Shown here: positions 1-11,946 of the stretch, piece after piece
Position numbering within the stretch: the stretch's first letter is position 1
Layout of the letters: every line of letters begins with the position of its first letter
DNA from: Scenedesmus sp. ARA3
Taxonomy: Eukaryota; Chlorophyta; Chlorophyceae; Sphaeropleales; Scenedesmaceae
Assembly: GCA_004335835.1 (NCBI GenBank)
Contig: RWJK01001849.1
Coordinates: 310,001-374,000 of the forward strand
DNA: 64,000 nucleotides
Direction of reading: 5' to 3'
The notes under the pieces: model-generated
Database searches by the model: none
Seen by the model: only the letters and a program-made list of their open reading frames with translations
What the model was told of the DNA's origin: nothing
Position numbers and translations under genes: made by a program

Positions 1-93
1 CAGAGTGTGGCACCGTGCTGCCGGCCTGCACTGCAGCAGCCCTGCAGCACAGTGCTGCTGCCAGCAGCAGCAGGCAGCCAGGCCAGGCGTGCA

Positions 94-1778
94 ATGACAG
101 CAGCAGCAGCTGCAAAGAGCAGCGCAAAGGGCAAGAGTGGTGCAGCAGCTGGCAAGGGTTTTGGCCCTGCAAAGCCGCAGAAGGTGGTTGATGAAGGCTG
201 CCCTTGCGGATCCGGCCAGTTCTACAAGGTGGGCTGGGTGTTGCCAACGTAGTGCTGACTAGGCGCATCTGGCATTTCGATGCTGTACTACGTGCGTTTG
301 CCTTGGCAGATAGTTGAGTGTTGTTCAATCAAACACGGCTGTCATATGGACAAGACGCTTGCCTGCACTGGTCAGCTTGTTCACAGCAGCTGCTTCACAG
401 CAGCCAAGTCATCACCACATACCATCATCCCCATCAGTAGCAGCAAGCACTCTAGCATTGTACAATGTTCTGTTGTTGAGAGAGGATCATTACATGTGAG
501 TTCTGGCACCAACTTAGATTGTATGAGCCACAACGGGGTGAACACATGGTCTGAGACTAGAAAAGGAGAGTGAGCACAATGGAACACCACGCACACTCTT
601 GCACGCCCGATCTCTTATCTCATATCCAAAGACGTCTTACTGCGGTGCTCAATTTTGCTTCCTCACTCAATTTATTGCGCATTTCCAACTACACTCCCCA
701 CCTGCAGAAGTGCTGCAAGCCCTACCACACAGGTGCTGTAGCCTCCCCTAACGTGGAGGCCACCATCCGAGCCCGCTTCTCAGCCATCCTCAAGAAAGAC
801 ATCTCCTACCTGCTCAAGACCAGCCACCCCGACCTGCACAGCTTCATGTATGGCAGCGAGCCGGGCCAGGCGCTGCGCCAGCTGCAGGACGACCTCTGGA
901 ACACAGGTGCGCTGCTGACTTGATGATGCTGATAACAACATTATGATTTGCAGCAGCCTGGCGGGGTGACACTGTGCATGTCTGCCCCACCTCAACTGCT
1001 CCCTTTACTCTGCAATAGGAACGGTTCTGGGTATTATGCTGATGTACAGCAGTCTGCGGTTGGTTTTCTGCTTTGTGCTCTGTCCTCTCACACCAGTGTG
1101 GCTGCCCTGCTGCCTGGCTCTGCAGCGGACCACTACGAGTACAGCAACCTCAAGATCCACTCAGTGAGTGACTAGGCAGCAGCAGCAGCAGCAGAGGCTA
1201 TGAGACACTGGCAGCCTCAGCCGCAGCAGCAGCGGGTGGCAGGCAGAAACAGTGGTTGTGGATGCTCCACAAGCGAACTCGACTTGCTGCACCATAGCGT
1301 GCTGTAGCAGGTGCAGCGCGCTGCTCCCTGCTACATCCCATCTGCCTACTCCTGTACGTATGTCTTGCTCTTACTCTTGCAATCCATCCGCTCTCTGCAC
1401 CTGCCCTCTCACTGCTGTCACTACCACCCACCCACACTCTTAACCCTACACCTACACTGTCATATGCAAACTTCACACCCACAGGTGCAGCCAGGGGAGC
1501 AGCCAAACGAGGCCCTAGCCATCTTCCAGTACACAGTGTATGACCTGCGCACACCTCTTATTGATGACCAGGGCAACAAGTCGCGCAAGGTGCAGATCGA
1601 GCAGAGCCGCTTCGTACAAGACCCTGAGACACAGCTGTGGCGCTTTGCAGACTATAAGCTGGTCGAGGTGCCGGAGGCACTTGCAAAGACAGCAGAGATG
1701 CAGGCGAAGGACATGGCGGCAGCAGCAGCAGCAGCAGCAGCGCCGGCAGCTGGTGCGGCTGAGGGCGAGCAGCAGTAG
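94..1778 (+). CDS. YchJ-like SEC-C motif protein (UPF0225 type)
   Basis: Four exons with consistent phases: 94-228, 708-906, 1126-1163 and 1485-1778, giving 221 residues from the ATG at 94. The reading frame stays open upstream of 94 to the window edge and is Cys/Ala/Arg rich, so an organelle transit peptide and an earlier start outside the window are possible. Exon 1/2 joins to CPCGSGQFYKKCC, the zinc-binding SEC-C pattern C-x-C-x8-CC. It is followed by a YchJ-type NTF2-like fold region (RARFSAILKKDISYLLKTSHP, then a WNT...LKIHS strand), with an Ala-rich C-terminus encoded by a CAG run. Bacterial YchJ proteins have the same order and a similar size; their function is unknown. Intron 1 carries a dispersed repeat (476-607). 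Family assignment is from recognised motifs; localisation is inference. Confidence 0.85.
476..607 (+). repeat. Dispersed repeat, copy 1 (intronic)
   Basis: A 132-base block inside intron 1 of the YchJ-like gene that matches 9874-10005 almost without gaps, at roughly 80 to 85 percent by eye. Shared cores include TACATGTG, GTATGAGCCACAAC, GGTCTGAGAC and AGAAAAGGAGAGTGAGCAC. It lies in the gene's sense orientation here. It has no coding potential, and I could not see terminal inverted repeats or a clear target-site duplication. It may be a short non-autonomous element. Confidence 0.8.
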
Positions 1779-1881
1779 GGTGGCTGCGGTTGGCTGGTTC
1801 CGGGGGTTGCAGCAGGGTGGAGGGCTGTAGCAACTTTGCTGCATCAAATGCAGTCGGAGTTATGCACGAATGTGCTGTGCT

Positions 1882-2035
1882 GAGTATAAGCTGGTGGAGT
1901 TGTTGTCCGAGGCACTGGCTAGGACAGCAGAGATGCAGGCAAAAGACGTAGCAGCGCCAGCTGGCGCTGCAGCTGCTGCAGCAGCAGCTACTGCTGAGGG
2001 GGGCAGCAGTGAGGTGGCTTCGTTGGGTGGCTAAT
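1882..2035 (+). pseudogene. Decayed duplicate of the last exon of the YchJ-like gene
   Basis: Just past the stop codon, this segment repeats the coding end found at about 1650-1800. Both copies carry a TATAAGCTGGT core, then GAGGCACT, GACAGCAGAGATGCAGGC and the Ala-rich CAG tail. The duplicate has small indels, and I see no matching upstream exons near it, so it is best read as a partial tandem duplication left in the 3' flank rather than an expressed exon. It could still lie in a long 3' UTR. Confidence 0.75.
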
Positions 2036-2980
2036 GCTGGGGGTCCGCGGCGACATGGACAGCTGTGGCAGCTTGGCGGCGTTGAACTTCCGATATGCCG
2101 CTGAGAGTTGCAGGTTGAAGTTAATCCTCAACAGCCAGCCACAAGGGTACCTTGGAGTGTTCTAAGCAAGCTATGCATAGCCTGCACCATATGGTGCAGC
2201 AGCAGAGCTTTGGCAGGCGCTGCTGAGGTGGTCATACAGAAGTGCTGGCACTTCAACATGATGCAGCTGACTGTTTTAGATGATGACCGTACTGTGGTCC
2301 TAGTAGGACTGGCCATCCGACAGGCTCTTCTTGAGGTATCTGGATTCGAACCTAGTGCGCTTCTTTCTTTAGTGTAGCTTTTGCACGCATGCACTGCGCG
2401 CGGCGTGAGAGCAAGGGTTGCCAACCATTCGGAATCTACTGATTGTTGGTTTGGGCTAGCAATCACAGCAGGCAGCAAAAGCATGCTGCTGTTTTGGCAC
2501 CAGGTGCGCATAACGCCACCTGTTTTGGGTGCACTGCTGCTGTGGTATTCTTACACCACGCTGTATGGTGTCGTCTTTCTCCTGTCGCGTGTTGACACAG
2601 TCCCATACCTTTCTGAACTGCAGTTCCCAGCTGGTGACTATACCCACGTGCGAAAATATCGTATCCGAGTCATGCATAGGACCCTTGCATGTAACCAGCA
2701 AGTAGTGACAAGGTTACATGTGCCCAATGACTGGCCAATGACAAGCTCAGTGGGGCAACGACAGCACACAAGGGAGCGCAGCTTCAAATATATCAAAGCA
2801 GAACAACAAAACGTTGTGACGCAATGCATCAACACCTTCAACACATCAATTGCAAAAACAGTTTTATACAGTGGTTCCTTGCACCGCCGGCACCATCCAT
2901 TTACACCAGACCTCTGCAAAGGTCAACAGCGCTGCTGTAGCTAGCTGGCAGTGCCAAACCAACCTCATCCTGCACTCCAC
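2036..2980. other. Intergenic, convergent 3' ends
   Basis: Space between the 3' end of the YchJ-like gene and the 3' end of the lactonohydrolase-like gene. The open frames here, including one of 187 codons at 2381-2944, show no recognisable domain or splice-supported continuation. I see no RNA gene or mobile element. Confidence 0.6.
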
Positions 2981-5900
2981 CTAACCATTATCCTTGAACA
3001 CAGCGCCGCTTTTGACACCACACACCACCACCGCAATGGCCACCAATTCCAAAGCCATAGCAATTATGCCACATACCCAGCACCCCACCGGAGTACAAGA
3101 AACAGGAGTACAGAAGGAGCATGGCCAAAACCATGGCAGCTCTGCGCCCGTGGCCTTCAGCTGCACGACTTGGATCCGCTTCTCACTCAGGCAGTACAGC
3201 GTGCTGCCAACAAAGGCCAGGTTGGTCACGCGCCCGCAGCGGATGGAGCCCAGGCGGCTGCCGCTTGGCGCAAAGACCTCCACGCCATCGTGCGTCCCGG
3301 TGTACACTGCAGCCAGGCAGCAGCAGCAGCAGCAGCAGCAGCGGGGGCGGCAGCGGCAGCAAGCTGGTCAAACGTTTTGGAGCGAGACTGGCTGTCGGTA
3401 GGTCAAAAGTCATGCCTGCAGTGAGCAACATGCTGCGGATTGCAGCACAAGGACACTTGAGGCAAAAAGGGTAGCAGACTCTTCACCATGTCCTGTCTTG
3501 CTGTGATGTTGTGGCTCAAGCCCCAGCCATGCTGCCAATGCTCACCGTTGCCGTTGCTGTCCACCTTGATGCCATCAGGCTTGATGGACTGAGTCACAGC
3601 AAACACACGGCGGTTCTGCAGCCGCGGCATAGCGGAGCTGTCACCGCCGCTGCCGCTGCTGCTGCTGCTGCTGCTATCAGGGGCAACCACATCAAAAGCG
3701 TAGATGGTCTCAGCTCGTGGCTGTGTGTTCTCCTGCAGCAGTGACCGCGAGTGATGTACACAGCAGTTGCGTGTGACCAACCCGTCAACATGGCGAGAGA
3801 AGTGCAGCAGACGGACTAGGCAGTATGCTGTCAACAGCACACCTAATGATCATTGCTGCCCTGCAGCACAACCCTCTGCAATAGATGCACTGGCAAAGCA
3901 GCGCTCCCACCATGTGCTCCAACTCAAACACCGCAGCCAACAGATAACAACACTATGGTAGCATCTGCAACATCACTAGTGCAGTACTGCAGGTCACCCT
4001 TGCTGCCGCCTTGCGTTTACTCACGCTTTCCTCGCCCGTGTCTGTCACATACAGCGTCTTGAAGTCTGGCGAAAACGCAAGCCCATTGCACATGGCAAAG
4101 TCCTCCGCCAGCACAGCCACAGCGCCAGTGGCCGGGTTGAAGGCATACACCCTGGCGCCCTGCTCAGGGGGTGGCCTGAAGTTCTGCTTGTAGCCGTACG
4201 GCGGGTCTGCGCAGCAGCAGGCATTCATGCATGCAAGGCTGGGTGTAGCCGGACTGCGCCCGCATCATGCGTACATGATGTTGAGTGTGAAAAGGTGATT
4301 GACCGCTGCCCAGCGCGCTTGAATATTAGTTAGGTGGCACTGCAAACAGACACCCATGCTCCAAGCAACGCACATGCAGCACTGCACGGCAAGGATATGG
4401 AAGCACCCAGCAACTTGAAGTGCGACAACCAGCTGCTCTGCTCAATGATACATTGTAGCAGCACAGTAGGCCCCTACCTGTGAACCAGATGCTGCCGTCA
4501 CAGTACAGCACCACATCATTGGGTGAGTTGAACTGCCTGCCCTGGAAGCTGTCCAGCAGCACATCACTGCTCATGCTGCTCAGGTTGACCCTGTGGATGG
4601 CGGGAGCAACCTGCCCAATGCCCTGCAGCGCACGCAGCAGCAGCCGCAGCAGCAGCAGTATGCAGGATGTTGTTGCCGCCAGATGAATAGCCATAACAGC
4701 TGGCTGCATTTGAGCTGGTGCAGCAGCAGCGCTGACCAAAACCATATTCGTTTGTGCGGACAACTTGCCAACAATCGCTAGCAGCCATTCAGCTTGAGCA
4801 AACTGGCAAGTGATGCAGTTGTGCCTTTTCAACAGGCAATGCGAGAGTGGCTACGTCTCTGCAAGCGCAGGCACAGGACAGCTGGGCAGCCACGCAGTGC
4901 TGCAGCACACAGCACATGCGCACCTGTGTCAGCAGCACAAAGGAGTCGTCAGAGCCTGGCCAGTTGGTGGCTCCATTAGGCATGGGCAGCTGCTTTGCCA
5001 GGTGCTGGGGCAGGTGCTCTACTGCGCCACATGCCACATCAAGCGTCTGCAGCTGCAGCATCAATACCAGAGCAAACAGGGCGTCGCCCCAGACATTGGG
5101 TGGTGGTTCATCACTGCATTGCAATGCAGTGCAGCTGCTGCCTGTTGGCCTCTGTGCAGGCGCTATGTTTTCTGGCAGCAGCAAAGGTACTGCCAGCAAG
5201 GAATGACAGCAGGAATGCACAGCTGGCACAGCGCAGCGTGCCGGCCAGCGCATTGCCCATAATGGTGATGGCAGGGTGCGGATGCTGCACCACCTGCACT
5301 GGTGTGCAGTGTTGTGTGATGCCTCCTGTCTGCATTGGTGTGTTTGTACATGTTGGCGGCCTGTCACAGGCCTCACCTGAATGTACTGCTTGTCACAGGC
5401 CTCACCTGAATGTACTGCTTGTCACAGGCTCACCTGAATGTACTGCTTGTCACAGGCCTCACCTGAATGTACTGCTTGTCGCTGTCTGTATTGCCCAGCC
5501 TATTGGAGACAAAGAACAGCTGCACAGCCGTGGTGGCAGCAGCAGCAGCAGCAGCAGAAGTGGCTCCAATATGACGAGCAAAGAATGCAGGCCTGCACCC
5601 TTGTTGTGCTGGCATGACAGCGAGACAGGCTGCTGCAGCGCATGCGCTGATGCATGCAATGCACCAGCGGTGCATGGACAGCCTGGACAGCCTGGACACA
5701 CTTCATCTACAACACAGCCGTGCTAAGCAACCGTCATAGTCCGCACAATGCGTGCACAGTTACTGCAACTGCACGCGCCAGCGCCAGAGCAGCGGGTTGA
5801 AGCTGCAGGTACTGTCGGTTGCTACTGCATCATGCAGCGGGAGTGTTTGGCCAGCTGCAGCAAGGCCGGCTGTCAGGATCCGTACAACAGGTACCACATG

Positions 5901-6266
5901 CACTGCAACAATGTTGTGTCTGCACTGCAGGTGCTACCACAAGCAGCGGACTGCAGCTGCAGGTGGCCTTGCTGCTAGCTAGCAGCTGTAGCTGCCCAAT
6001 CATTGCATTGAATGCAGCAGCACAGTTAGTCCTGGCCTGCTTAGGCTGCCCACCTTGTCCAGCTTTTCCAGATACACAGGCGCCTCATGTGCAAATGCGT
6101 AGTCCCTCTCGGCTGCCACGCGCACAGGCTGCGAGGCGTCTATGATGCTGTTGAAGGCAGCATCTGCCACTTCATAGCTGTCGCTGTACTTGTTGCTGAA
6201 GGTCTTTTGCTGGTCCCTGCTTGCATTTGGGATGGCATCACTGCCCAGGGGTGCAAGGGCAGCCAT
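2981..6266 (-). CDS. SMP-30/gluconolactonase/LRE-like lactonohydrolase (fungal type)
   Basis: Seven exons with chained phases: 6266-6054, 5519-5463, 5052-4924, 4622-4478, 4206-4025, 3732-3546 and 3306-2981, giving about 412 residues. Recognised family segments in order: AHEAPVYL, LFFVSNRLGNTDSD, MPNGATNW, FQGRQFNSPNDVV, GSIWFTDPPYGY (built across a junction), MCNGLAFSPDFKTLYVTDTG and SIKPDGIKVDSNGNV. These follow the six-bladed propeller lactonases that hydrolyse sugar or other lactones with a divalent metal; the NSPND and NGLAFSPD loops correspond to metal and active-site blades. A Ser run interrupts the protein before the SIKPDG blade. The tail from about 2981 to 3140 is hydrophobic and unlike the family. 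No signal peptide follows the ATG at 6266; a short upstream frame (6666 to about 6625, ending at a GTGAGT donor) could be an earlier first exon. The substrate cannot be named. Confidence 0.86.
5362..5476. repeat. Four-copy 28-29 bp tandem repeat carrying a splice donor
   Basis: Four consecutive units at 5362-5390, 5391-5419, 5420-5447 (one base shorter) and 5448-5476. Read on the minus strand, each unit contains the end of exon 2 of the lactonohydrolase-like gene (codons for KQYIQ) followed by a GTGAG donor. The donor in the 5448-5476 unit is the first met by transcription and keeps frame with exon 3. Use of later donors would add 28-29 bases per unit and break frame. Confidence 0.93.
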
Positions 6267-7045
6267 GCTTGGTGCTGGCCGGCCTGCTAGCCTGCGGTTG
6301 CGTGGTGTTTGTGCAAGGGCAGGCTATCTGTGCCAGCACGCACAGGAATGTAATACCACAGGAGGCCAACAGCGACCACCCCTGTGTAGTGCAATGCCTG
6401 ATGGTTTCGGCACGTCTTGCAATTAGTTGTGTGCTACAAATGCACAACCTGTCAACAGCAGCATGCCAGGTTCGTGCAGAGCTGCTTCTATTCAACTGTC
6501 GTCCAAAGTTAGCAGCTGCACGGGCTCGACACAACTCAAAATCAAATTTACACTTTAACAAGTTCACGTGGCTGTAACAACCACTGTATGCGGTTGTCGC
6601 AGCTGATTTTCCTGTGTGACTCACCTGGTACACCTTGGACCTCCGCACTTCTGGCACACGTAGCATAGCAGCTCTCGCACGAGCAAAATAGCATTACTTT
6701 CTAAGGTTCCCATACGAAACATCTTATCTTACAGTGCGTCTCTGCGGCGTAGCCCGCAACTCTATCAAAGCAGGCGGTACAGGCTGTGGCAGCACCTGCT
6801 GGCTGGCTCTGGATGCACTGGAAGCGACCACCGTAACCTGTGATCGATGCCAGTGGATCACCCTGGCTCGTATCTTTACAATGTAGCTATGTATATAGTC
6901 TACCCTGCCCCAACGTGCAACGTTCAACTTGCAATATGTGGCACAAGTCCTTGGCCACGTCACATCACGCTCAACTTCCAACTGACATGCAATGCAAGAT
7001 GACCACGACTGCCTGCGGCAGTCAACCTGTAGCACACACGCCTCA
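6267..7045. other. Intergenic or 5' flank of the lactonohydrolase-like gene
   Basis: Separates two minus-strand genes. It must hold the promoter of the lactonohydrolase-like gene and the 3' UTR of the giant ATPase gene. A possible non-conserved first exon (6666 to about 6625) is the only coding candidate. No repeats or RNA genes seen. Confidence 0.5.
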
Positions 7046-7463
7046 CTAGCCCTTGGAGCTCTTCACACCCTTGGGCCTTTTCTGTGCTGATGCCAGCAGC
7101 GCATCGCTGCCGCGCTTGGCAACTGCCGCGTGCTCATCACACGCCAGCTCCAGCTCGCTGCGTGGCAGCTGCGCCTGCCTGCCCCTGCTGTCCAGCAGTG
7201 CCTCTGCTGCCTCCCTGCGGCGCTGCACCATGCAGCGCAACACTTGCAGCTGCTGCAGGTCACCATCAAACATGGAGCCTCCGTTGAACAGGTGTGCACT
7301 GACCAGCTCAGGCACAGGCACTGCTGGCGGCGCCACCTTGCTGCCGTTGCTGGCTGTGAGAGCTGGCCTGCTGTTTGAGTTGCCAGCAGGCCTGCTGCTC
7401 AGCTGCACAGGACGCACAAGGAAGGTTGTTGAGCCAGCTGGAGAAGGTACGGCTGATGGTGCT

Positions 7464-7510
<47 letters not shown>

Positions 7511-8297
7511 TTTACGAGCCAGACGGACATAGCTCAAACTCAGCAGCACCGGCCTGCTGCTGCTGCTGCCGCTGCTGCTGCTCCTGGCCTGCCTGCCTTC
7601 GCTGGCCTCGCTCCAGAGCTTCTCCAGGATGCCTTCGGCCTCACGCTCCGACAGCAGCAGCACATCACCATTCGGCAACATCAGCAGGCTGTCCACAGGC
7701 CGCAGGTACTGGCTCAGGCACACCCCACTACGTGCTGCCTGTGCAGCCGCAGAGCTCAGCGCGCCAAGCCTGCCACCCCCTGCTGCCTCGCATCTGACTG
7801 CCGCCCACGCTGTTGTAAGGAAGAAGTTGGCTGTCACAAAGAGCTTGCGGGACCAGGGGATGCTGTTGACGCAGCTGGGCTGTAGCAGCGGCATGACTGC
7901 CGCCAGGCTGCATACTTTTGTCGATGCTGGAAGGTCGCTAGCGCTGCGAGCTGCTGTCACAACCTCGTACGGCCAGTCCTGCTCTGTTGCTGCATCTACA
8001 GGATCCACCTGCACCTCCTGTTCCTCCTCCTGCTCTTCCTCCTGTTCAAGCTCCCTCTCACATTCTTCATTAACTCCTGCCCCTGCCACCACCCAGTGCC
8101 CCTCACCACACTTGCTGGCACGCGCCTTGATCTGCCGCACAAGCTGCTGCAGCTGCTGCGTCGCACTCGCTGCAACTGCATCTGAGCTTACTGCTGGCTC
8201 TGCTGAAGCACGCTGTCTGCCTGCTGTGCTGCCAGTATACTGATCCACCAGTGCTAGCTGCAGCTGCTGGCTAGCTACCGCTGCTGCACCAGGACTT

Positions 8298-8360
<63 letters not shown>

Positions 8361-11300
8361 GTAGGCACAGCATCCTGCAAGCCCTGCAGCTCTGGTGCCT
8401 TCAAGTGCTGCTTGACCATGCCAGCCACCACATCAGGCACTGGCTTGGGTGCCATGCTGCTGCCATACAGCGCAGCAGGCAGCAGGTCATCTTCCTGCAA
8501 GGCCCTGTCAGCGCTGGCCTTGCAGGAAATGAAATGCAGCCCCTGGGACGCCCACGGAGTAACACCGTGCAGCGTTGCCTGCACAGTGTTGCTCATCACC
8601 CACTGCAACACCTGCTGCATTGTCGCGGCGCTGCTGCTGCTCCTGTGCTGCTGTGCTGCATTTGCTGCCAGGATCTTCTCTGTTACATCTGGCAGGCCCA
8701 CCACCTGCAGCGTCTGGCCCCTGCCTAGCTGCCGCAGCCTGCCAGCCGCCTGCATCAGCTGGGACTTACCCATGCCTGGAGCCAGTGTCAGCAGGCCCAC
8801 TGCCTGCTGCTGCAACTTTAGGTCTGCCCCTCTGCATCGCGCCTCGTCAAAGATGACAAATGCATCCCTCTCAACTACAGGGGAGGCCTGCCTGGGCAGG
8901 CTGCGGCCCAAACTGTCACAAATTGTCCACTGGCGGCTGTCTGCGTCAAAGTAGCAGACGCCCTGGTAGCGTGAGGCGTCCATGTGCTGCAGCACGTAGT
9001 GCGCGGCTTGCCTGCAGCAGTTGAGTTTTGGCGGGGCAGATGGCAAGGCAAGCAGGCGCAGGGTCACTCAGTGTTTGTGGCGGACGGTGTCTGTGTGGCA
9101 GATGCGGGCTGCATTCTGATGTTATGGCAATGCCGCAGCTGCGCATTGTGGTACTTGATGGACCAGCTGCTACACGCTGCACAATCATGGAACATTCCGT
9201 ACGGTGAGACTGTTCTTGGTGCAGCAGATACGGTGCTGCCTGGTTGGTCAGCAACGCCCCTTTTTTACAACCACCCAGCTATCGTGCTTCACCTGTTGCT
9301 GGCAGCAGTTTGCATTAACCAAAGCCCTCCGCCTAATGTTTAAAAACACACGCTTGGCGATGGTAGGAGGCGTGAACGCGCATGAGGTATCCTCATCGCC
9401 ACACACGTCCCCTTCCTTAACTTACGCGGGTGTTAAGTGTGAACACACCACGCGTAGCTCATTCATTCATTCATTCATTCATTCATTCACGCTTGGCAGT
9501 TGCACTTGCTATGCGCACCTGTTTGTGGTGCCTGCCAGCAGCGCTCCGCAGTCCAGCAGGGCGTGCAGCTTGTGCTGCAGTGCATGGTCCAGCAGCAGCT
9601 GCCACACAGGCTTGCCAGCCTGCAGCACCATCAAAGGAAGAAGTGCAAAACCAAAGGCAGGTGAAGGCGGCTGACAGTTGTATGGTGAGCTGGCTCTGGC
9701 CTGCACAGCTGGCACCTGCTGCGACTGGACGCCAGGGGCAGGTGTGCTTTGCCAAGGTATGCCAGCAGTCAAGTATACACAACGCGTTTGTTGACATGTG
9801 AGCACCGTCAGGCTTCATACAGCTGTCATGAAGAGTTAGGGCACAGTGACATGTAGAGGACATGCAGATGGCATTGAGAGATGATAGTTACATGTGGGTC
9901 CGGGCACCATCTTAGATGGTATGAGCCACAACAGGTTGAACACAAGGTCTGAGACCAGAAAAGGAGAGTGAGCACCGTAGAACACAATGCACACCCTTGA
10001 ACACCAATGTACTGCATCACTGTTTCATCACTACTACAACCAAGCCAGCAGCGCACACCTGGGTAGGATCCTGCCTGGCCAGAGTGGAGTAGCTGGCATG
10101 CTGCAGCAGCATCGCCAGCATCTTCCCGTTTGTCGCCGCCAGGTGCGGCTTATGCGCTGCATCTGCCTGCTGCACCTGCAGCGGAAGCAGCCTGTGGTTG
10201 TCATTCGTGCCGCTGAACCCCACCACAGCGCCAGCCGCATTGTCTGCCATGTGCCATGCGTTGCGGGTGAGGCGCTGAGGGAACTGGCTGGTCTGGTCAG
10301 GCAGTAGGCAGTAGCTCAGCCACAGGTCCACTGCAGCCATGTTGTGGCGCAGGTGCTGCCACATCAGCTCCAGCTGCTGCGTGTTGGTTGGGTCAACTTT
10401 GTCCACACAGTCAAACTTTGACAGCTCATCTGGAGGGTGCGCAGGGCAGGGCAGGGGTGGGGCAGGGCAAGCACGAATGGCTGGGTCAGTGCTGAGCGCA
10501 TAACGTGAGTTCTTCAGTGCAACATGCACCTGAGCAGTAGCTTACAGCAACCCATACGCTTCTCGCACCAAAACAGGGCATTGTGATGTTTAGCCGCATG
10601 CATGTGAGGCACTGCAGTCGGGCGCAAGGATAAATAAGACGCCCTGCTCAGGTACATTGCCATCCGGAATCTCTCGTACTGCTGTGTTGAATGCAAGCTA
10701 TGTTCCACCGCTCACGACAAGACAAGTTACGACAGTCTGCATGCACACACACCGCACCTGCTGCGATGCGGTCGGCAGGCAGCAGCTGCAGCCAGCCCCT
10801 GTAGTAGTCCCTCTTTGCATTGTCCCCCATGGCCAGCAGTGCATGCAGTGCCTCTTCAAATTGGGGCAGGCTGAGGCCATCATTGTAGTAGCTGATGTGG
10901 CTCAGCAGCAGCGCCACGTCTGGCTGCGCAAACTCGCTGCGCTCTGATGGTGTGCGTGCTGCCCTGTAAGGCACCGCCAGCTTCTTGCGGGCTGTGGGGC
11001 TCCTGCAAGATAGCAAGGGAAACAGGCAGTATCACGTAGCTGTGACCTGCACATGGACGTCAGCCAGACGACAGCTGCCTGCCGGACCCTCTTCATGCGC
11101 CACAGGGCAGCCCTTGCTCAGACTGAGTTACAAAAGCGCTGTGCGCGTGTGGCAGTAGTAGTAGGAGTGCTGGGCCAACAACAGCGGCAGCGCACCTGTT
11201 GATGCCAAAGTCCACGTTGTGGCGCTTCTGCAGGCAATGCTGCAGCATGTTGCAGGCCAGCAGGCCCCTCAGTGTGAGCAGCTGGTCGGCCTGGTCAGGG

Positions 11301-11376
11301 GCAAGGCCAGGCACTGCTGCTGCAAGCTGTTCAAAACTGTCCGAGGGATCTGTGATGAAGCGGAGCACGGCCTCCT

Positions 11377-11412
<36 letters not shown>

Positions 11413-11912
11413 CCAGTGTGCAAGATTGTGCATGTGCATCACAAAGCAATATCCCAATGCAGCAGTGTGCAGGATACGTGTGCAGCGTTGTTAGAAACAA
11501 CATGGTAAGCCATGCAAGGTGGTTGCACGCTGCAGCCTGAGCTGCCTTTGGGGTTGCGCTGCTCCTCATTCAGTCCTGCCCAGCACCAACTGTTAAACAC
11601 CCACTGCAAGCCAGAGCTGATGGCACAGCTGGACATAACAGGGGCAGCCACGTTGCTCAGCAGTGTCTGCAGCTCAGCCACAATGCTCAGCAGTGTCTGC
11701 AGCTCAGCCACAATGCTACAGCGTTCTGCACTGGCAGGAGATGGCCCACCTGGTTGTGGCAGCCACTGAGCCACCTCAGCTCATGGGGTGGACTGGCCAG
11801 CAGCACAGCAGCCAGGCGGCTGTGCAGGCCAGGCAGGGCAGCCTCCAGCGGGCCACCAGACAGCAGCTGCATGCCACAGAAGGAGCCTGCAGGCCTGTCA
11901 GCAGCAGCAGCA

Positions 11913-11946
<34 letters not shown>

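Noticed and set aside
2381..2944. 187-codon plus-strand frame
   Set aside because: No recognisable domain, no splice signals to neighbours, and composition like intergenic sequence.
4789..5376. Long minus-strand frame as a separate protein
   Set aside because: Only 5052-4924 shows family similarity (exon 3 of the lactonohydrolase-like gene); the rest is intron.
5362..5476. Regular 29-bp repeats as a CRISPR array
   Set aside because: The units are directly adjacent with no spacers and lie at an exon end in a eukaryotic gene.
11439..11774. Frame across the 30-bp repeats as coding exon of the ATPase
   Set aside because: Splicing 11750 to 11374 in phase gives the expected family sequence, leaving the repeats in an intron.
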